A stretch of DNA of 18,787 nt from assembly GCA_009911175.1 (NCBI GenBank), contig QXWX01000115.1, forward strand, positions 1-18,787. Reading direction: 5' to 3'. How positions within the stretch are numbered: position 1 is the first letter of the stretch; each line of letters opens with the position of its first letter. The position numbers and the translations under genes are program-made. The notes below the pieces were generated by a model. The model was not told where the DNA came from and made no database searches. It saw only the letters and a list, made by a program, of their open reading frames with translations. Origin of the DNA: Lachnospiraceae bacterium. Lineage in GTDB: Bacteria; Bacillota_A; Clostridia; Lachnospirales; Lachnospiraceae. Shown here piece after piece: positions 14,291-18,787 of the stretch.

Positions 14291-17200
14291 TTAGTCCTCC
14301 TTCCTTTTCCTGCTCATTGCCGCCAGAACGCCGAACACGCCGATCCCCGCCACGGATAAGGCGGATAAGGCAATCCACAACCCCACGTTGCTCTCATCGC
14401 CCGTCTTTGGCGTGGTGATAATCTCCACTGGCTTTTTCTCATTGGTCATGGCCGCTTTCACAACCTGCCCGTCCTCTTTGATTTCAAACGGGAACTCCCT
14501 TTCGTCAATCAGGTAGCCTTCCGGTGCGTCATATTCCTGATAGGTGTACTTGCCATAGCGGAGCATAAAGGTGGCAAGCCCGTCCTTATCGGTCACGCCC
14601 GTTGCAACTACATTCCCGTCCTCATCCTTAATGCGGAACTTTGCATTGGGGAGCAGTTTCCCGTCGGATACGTCCGTCTTTGTCAGCTCCAGCTTTCCGG
14701 TAATCGGCTTATTGATAAACCCTACACCTGCCTCATTCTCCACGTCCACAATCTTCCCGTCCTCGTTTATCTCAAAGAAATAGGCGTTTTCATCCAGCAC
14801 AAACCCTTTTGGTGCGGTCTTTTCCTTTACAAAGTAACCGCCATACAATAACCCGTCCGTCTGGTAAATGCCTTCGGAGATTTCCGGGATTTCAGCAACC
14901 AGTGCGTCTTTCTTCGGGTTGAATTTCCTGTTTCCGTCCGTGTCCTGATACAGCTCAAAGACTGCGCCTGTCAGCTTGTTTGCCGGGTAGTCTGCGTCAA
15001 CCTTTGTCAGACGGACGCTGCCGATAATCAGCTTATCCGTGATTTTAACCTCAATCACTTCTTCGTTTACCGTAACAGAAACATAATGCAGCGCTTCGTT
15101 CAGCACATACCCCTCCGGTGCCGCAATCTCCCGCACGATATAGGTTCCAAACGGCACGTCCTCAAAGGCAAACGCCCCGTCTGCGTCTGTTACGGACACA
15201 AGCAGTGCGGTATCTTCGGTAAATTCCTCCGTGCCTGCCGAAAACAGGCCGATGGTGGCATTTTCCAGCGGCTTGTCCTCCGTGTCCACTTTGATTCCCT
15301 CGATTCTTCCACGGAGCAGCTCATTTTCAATGGGTTCCCCGTCCTGCACATGGATGCTCACAAGCGCCGCATCCTGCCCCTGATAGGAGAACTCCACCGG
15401 GTACTTCTCATCGGAAAGGATATAGTGCTGGTCGGTGCATACCTCTTTCACATAGTAACTGCCAAAAGGCAGGTCGCTGGCGAAAAATGCCATGCTGTCC
15501 GTGCTGCAGAACACAATCTCAATGAGTCCGTCTGCCGGGATGACGTCACCATTGGAAGCGGTCAAGTCCTCTGCGGCATACAGCCCAAATGCTACGTTCT
15601 GGATTTCCCCTTTGTTCCCAATGCCAAAGGCTTCGTCCTGCTCCAGTGTTTTTGTTAAGTCAACCGTCACTTTCTGACGCTCATTGTAAAAGGCGGTGTC
15701 AGTTTCCGTCACGGAAACTTCCTGCCCCGCATAGACCAGCTCAATTTCATGGGCTTCGATATTCAGCACACATCCATCGGGCGCAGTCACTTCCACAACT
15801 TTATATTTTCCCAGATACAGCTCTTTCGTCTCTGCGTTCCCGTCCTCATCGGTGGTGACGGTGTCCACGACTTCCCCTGCGCCTGCCCGCACAGTTCCGT
15901 CCTGCGTCACAATGTCCTCTGCGGCGATGATTTCATATACCGCCCCCGCTTTCCCGGTCACTTCATAGACCGGGGTATAGATGCTGCCGTCCTCGGTTAA
16001 ATCCCCGTCTTTGTCGATGAAGCCGTCACCGGAAATCTGCACGCCTGCAAACTCCTCGGCGGTCTTTGACACAAGGATTCTTCCTTTCTGCGGCACGTTC
16101 TTCTGCTCCGTCACCACAACGGTGACGCCGCTTTCCTCGGTGGAGTTTTCCTGCGCCACGGTGAACGGGATGGGCGTGGAATCCAGCACATAGCCATAGG
16201 GAGCCTGCACCTCAACCATTGTGTACTCCCCATAGGGCAGCTCCTCCGGCGTAATCAGGTATCCGTCCGCCCCGGTGTAGAACGTATCCAGCGTTGTCAC
16301 TTCCGGGTAGGTGTACTTCATGGTGACAAGCTCCCCTGAGCTGTCATAAATCTGGTAGCCTGCGCCTGCAAGGGGGATGGTGTTCCCGGTTTCAGCGTCT
16401 TTCTTCACAATCTTGATATAGGACGCAAACGGCCTGTTGTTGATCAGGTAGCGGTAAACCTCCCCGTCTTTGCTGACATACACGTCAAAATCCTTCATCC
16501 GCTCGCTGCCTTCCCACCCTTTGGTCTGGTGGACGGTGTAAACGCCATAAGGCAGGTCTTTTGTTTCCGCATAGCCGTACTCATCGCATACCAGCGTGTC
16601 CCGCTCGCTCTCTTTCGCATTGTCAAAACTTCCGGAACGCTTCAAATATATCTGGAATTCTGCGCCTTCCTCCGGCGTTTCAATCTGTGTGCTTCCGTCA
16701 TCGGTGTGCTTGATGATGGAAATGCGCCCTTTGATGACCTGCTCCGTCACGTCATTGGACGTGGTGTTCAGCTCAATGGTGTAATTCTCCGGCTCCGCCC
16801 CTACATGGTGTACGGTTTCATCCAAAAGGTAACCCTCGGACGGTGTAATCTCCCGGACGCTCCAGTTATTGCCGCAGATATAATATTTCGTGGTGAATTT
16901 CCCCTCGCTGTCGGTGGTGTAGGTGTCGATCAGGGTGTCCCCGTCATAAATTCCATACACTGCGCCCGCCAGCGTTGCGTCACCCTGCGGCTCCCCGGTT
17001 TCCTTATCTGTTTTTGTCACGTTGACACGGAACTTCTTTAAGATGTTGGTCACGGTTGCGCTGGTGACTTCCTTCCACTTGATTGTGACGCTCTGCTTCT
17101 CCGGGATGACATAGCGGACTGCGGTGTCCACTTCCTCAAGGGTATATGGTGTGGAGCCAGAAATCAGGATGCCAGAAAACATCGCCACGCCGTTCCTGTC

Positions 17201-18490
17201 GGTCACTGCATACTCATCTACCGTTGCGCCGGAGAGGGAAGTCCCGAACAGATGGAACCTCACGCCTTCCACCAGATTATCCTCGGAGCCTTTGATTACT
17301 TTTAAATCCCCACGCTTTAAGATGTTGGAGAATTCCACCTTTGCGGTCTGCCCGCCTGCAACGGTCACTTTCTGTGATTTCTGCGGCTCATAGCGTTCCT
17401 CTGTCAATTCGGTCACGGTGTAGGTTCCCGGATTCAAGTTCTCCACCTTAATCTTTCCATTCTTCCCCGTAACCACGGTCTTGTTGATTCCGTTGCCCGT
17501 AATCTGGAACCTTAAACCCTCCACAATCCCGTCCTCGGACGTTTTCACAATTTGCACATGGCCGTATGGGATTTTCACGCTCAGGTAAACCGTGATGTCG
17601 GCTGCGCTCTCCATGCCCACCACGACGTCCTGCAAAGACGCATCGCCATAGGCTACCAGTGTGCCGCTGACTGCCGGGCTTCTCTTGGTTGCGGATAAAA
17701 GCACGTCCTCCGTCACCGCCTTTTGGGACGTGATGGTTAAGGTATTCCCGGACGCACTCACGGACACGCTGCTGTTGGATGAGGTGAAGTTATACTTTGA
17801 TAAAACCCCGTTCGTATCCGTCAATTTCACAACGTATTTATCCCCGTCCCATGAAAGCTCCTTTACAACTGCGTTCCTGTCGGTAGACGCAAAGCTGGGG
17901 ATTGTCCCGTGTTCCTGCATACCCGCCACAATCTGGCTGTACGCTGCGGACACACCGCCGTTTGCCCCGTTTGCGCAGATGCTGTTATAAAACTTGCCAT
18001 CTGTCTGGTTATACGGAGCATTGGCGTTCCTGCACCCGGTCACAATCTCCCATATGACCATCTGCGTGGCAACCACCTTTTCATCCTCGGAACCGGGAAG
18101 GCTCCCCATGCTGCCCTGCGAACCGTACAGAAGCGCAAGGTTCACGGCGTCCCTCTGGCTCCCGCTTAAGGCGTTCCATGTTTCGGACGCATTTGCCTGC
18201 AACGTGTTCCCGGTGTGCAGCGACACGCCCGGCTGGATACAGAAGGCAGGCTCCCCGTCCGCATAGATACGGGTTCTTGCCTCCCCCGCCTCTCCACATA
18301 CCCTCCCGTCGTGGGTGACGGTCTGCTGGTAGCGGATGGCGTTGCCTGCCCCGTCATGGCAGTACGCAAAGGTAATCTTCGCTGTTTGCGACGCCGCCGA
18401 CACGTTCATGGACGGAAGCACGGAAACAATGGATGCCGCCGCCATCATCAGGGCAAGCCCTCTTTTCAATCTTTCTTTTAACTTCTTCAA
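14291..18490 (-). CDS. Sortase-anchored thioester/CnaB (SpaA-like) surface adhesin
   Basis: The start chosen is TTG at 18490 (MKKLKERLKRG), eight bases after GGAGG. The ATG at 18520 lies at the end of a terminator T-run and has no ribosome-binding site. Numbering here is from TTG, 1399 residues. Residues 1-33 form a signal peptide (basic start, ALMMAAASIVSVLPSMNVSA). A thioester domain follows: Cys84 in AFCIQPG and Gln143 in ATQMVIW are the expected cross-link pair, which can bond covalently to host surface amines. From about 310 to 1355 there are ten CnaB/SpaA-like modules. Most show the isopeptide set of Lys (VKT/LTK), Glu (xxE) and Asn or Asp near the end; module 4 has Gln where Glu is expected. 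The C-terminus carries TPKTG (a variant LPXTG), a membrane span and SRKRKED. Such adhesins on ICEs are thought to promote cell contact or host adhesion. Confidence 0.92.
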   Translation of the reverse strand: MKKLKERLKRGLALMMAAASIVSVLPSMNVSAASQTAKITFAYCHDGAGNAIRYQQTVTHDGRVCGEAGEARTRIYADGEPAFCIQPGVSLHTGNTLQANASETWNALSGSQRDAVNLALLYGSQGSMGSLPGSEDEKVVATQMVIWEIVTGCRNANAPYNQTDGKFYNSICANGANGGVSAAYSQIVAGMQEHGTIPSFASTDRNAVVKELSWDGDKYVVKLTDTNGVLSKYNFTSSNSSVSVSASGNTLTITSQKAVTEDVLLSATKRSPAVSGTLVAYGDASLQDVVVGMESAADITVYLSVKIPYGHVQIVKTSEDGIVEGLRFQITGNGINKTVVTGKNGKIKVENLNPGTYTVTELTEERYEPQKSQKVTVAGGQTAKVEFSNILKRGDLKVIKGSEDNLVEGVRFHLFGTSLSGATVDEYAVTDRNGVAMFSGILISGSTPYTLEEVDTAVRYVIPEKQSVTIKWKEVTSATVTNILKKFRVNVTKTDKETGEPQGDATLAGAVYGIYDGDTLIDTYTTDSEGKFTTKYYICGNNWSVREITPSEGYLLDETVHHVGAEPENYTIELNTTSNDVTEQVIKGRISIIKHTDDGSTQIETPEEGAEFQIYLKRSGSFDNAKESERDTLVCDEYGYAETKDLPYGVYTVHQTKGWEGSERMKDFDVYVSKDGEVYRYLINNRPFASYIKIVKKDAETGNTIPLAGAGYQIYDSSGELVTMKYTYPEVTTLDTFYTGADGYLITPEELPYGEYTMVEVQAPYGYVLDSTPIPFTVAQENSTEESGVTVVVTEQKNVPQKGRILVSKTAEEFAGVQISGDGFIDKDGDLTEDGSIYTPVYEVTGKAGAVYEIIAAEDIVTQDGTVRAGAGEVVDTVTTDEDGNAETKELYLGKYKVVEVTAPDGCVLNIEAHEIELVYAGQEVSVTETDTAFYNERQKVTVDLTKTLEQDEAFGIGNKGEIQNVAFGLYAAEDLTASNGDVIPADGLIEIVFCSTDSMAFFASDLPFGSYYVKEVCTDQHYILSDEKYPVEFSYQGQDAALVSIHVQDGEPIENELLRGRIEGIKVDTEDKPLENATIGLFSAGTEEFTEDTALLVSVTDADGAFAFEDVPFGTYIVREIAAPEGYVLNEALHYVSVTVNEEVIEVKITDKLIIGSVRLTKVDADYPANKLTGAVFELYQDTDGNRKFNPKKDALVAEIPEISEGIYQTDGLLYGGYFVKEKTAPKGFVLDENAYFFEINEDGKIVDVENEAGVGFINKPITGKLELTKTDVSDGKLLPNAKFRIKDEDGNVVATGVTDKDGLATFMLRYGKYTYQEYDAPEGYLIDEREFPFEIKEDGQVVKAAMTNEKKPVEIITTPKTGDESNVGLWIALSALSVAGIGVFGVLAAMSRKRKED

Positions 18491-18520
18491 TCTACTTACC
18501 TCCATTTTATTTTTTGGCAT

Positions 18521-18545
18521 AAAAAAATCCCTGCGGTATGCAGGG
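18521..18545 (-). terminator. Terminator-like hairpin immediately upstream of the adhesin
   Basis: On the minus strand CCCTGC and GCAGGG (18545-18529) form a 6-bp stem with a 5-base loop, followed by A and then seven T (18527-18521). The adhesin ribosome-binding site is only 17 bases further on, too close for a separate promoter between them. Adhesin transcription must therefore read through it, as in an attenuator, or the hairpin is inefficient. Confidence 0.65.
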
Positions 18546-18553
18546 TTGGTAAA

Positions 18554-18578
18554 CTGCTGGTTCTGTTGTGCCAGCCAG
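18554..18578 (-). other. Second leader hairpin upstream of the adhesin
   Basis: CTGGCTGG (18578-18571) pairs with CCAGCAG (18560-18554) on the minus strand with one bulged base, around a 10-base loop. It ends eight bases before the terminator-like stem. The rest of 18579-18787 shows no gene I can support; one minus frame is open from the right edge to a stop at 18677 and may be the tail of an upstream gene. Confidence 0.4.
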
Positions 18579-18787
18579 AAAAAGGATAGCCACCGGCTCC
18601 TTATTGTTTTTTCGGCTGGTATTCGACTGGTAATGGAAAGGGGTAGGGTGTGGGAAGGGGGAAACGGTGAAAAAGGCTATCCGCAAAAGGGCATAGTTGC
18701 CCCACGGTGGAAAGTAAGCGATGAATAACCTGCCGGTTTTACATATTCTAAAATCTGTGGGATAATCTTTTTGACTGACAAGTGAAA

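Noticed and set aside
18504..18787. Minus-strand frame open from the right edge to about 18508
   Set aside because: About 90 codons are stop-free, but it runs through both leader hairpins and the poly-T, has an odd Pro/Phe-rich composition and no recognisable domain.
1..18787. CRISPR array, tRNA, rRNA or insertion-sequence transposase
   Set aside because: No regularly spaced repeats, cloverleaf, rRNA-like stretch or DDE/HUH transposase motif was seen on either strand.

Overview
The window looks like a conjugation/maintenance block of an integrative conjugative element (ICE) from a gut-type Firmicute, most likely a Lachnospiraceae or other Clostridia. The reasons are the TTG/GTG starts with strong GGAGG ribosome-binding sites, a giant methylase plus SNF2-type helicase, an LPD28-type small protein, a TnpV protein, a DUF3991/TOPRIM-type protein and a thioester/CnaB surface adhesin with a TPKTG sorting signal. 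No tool was run. Family names come from recognising motifs by eye. Every convincing gene is on the minus strand, so transcription runs from right to left.

From right to left: (1) 18521-18787 is a leader region with two hairpins. The second is a terminator-like stem followed by seven T, placed immediately before the adhesin translation signals. (2) 14291-18490 encodes a secreted, sortase-anchored adhesin with a thioester head and ten CnaB/SpaA-like modules. (3) 14194-14283 encodes a 29-residue single-span membrane peptide. (4) 11138-14095 is a tight run of small ICE genes: a winged-helix protein, two N-terminally related proteins, a conserved 244-residue protein, a 69-residue helix-hairpin-helix-like protein and an LPD28-type protein. 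Their stops and starts touch or overlap, which indicates one translationally coupled operon. (5) 2813-11125 encodes the 2770-residue methylase/helicase, starting at TTG. A complete TnpV reading frame with its own ribosome-binding site lies inside it in the +1 frame. (6) 2356-2688 is a small conserved ICE gene with its own promoter.

(7) From about 2340 down to 484 the base composition drops sharply: one sampled 60-base line has 16 G/C, against 36 G/C in a sampled helicase line. This stretch holds three compact genes I do not recognise (133, 321 and 100 residues). A candidate promoter with a tandem 9-bp repeat precedes them and an intrinsic terminator follows them. It looks like an acquired accessory cassette, possibly defence or toxin-related, and is the best candidate for an undescribed system. 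(8) At the left edge is the N-terminal part of a DUF3991/TOPRIM-type protein, whose reading frame breaks after about 115 residues.

Together the genes suggest this division of labour: the adhesin promotes cell contact, the small genes and helicase/methylase handle DNA during transfer or establishment, and the AT-rich cassette is passenger cargo inserted between two backbone genes.
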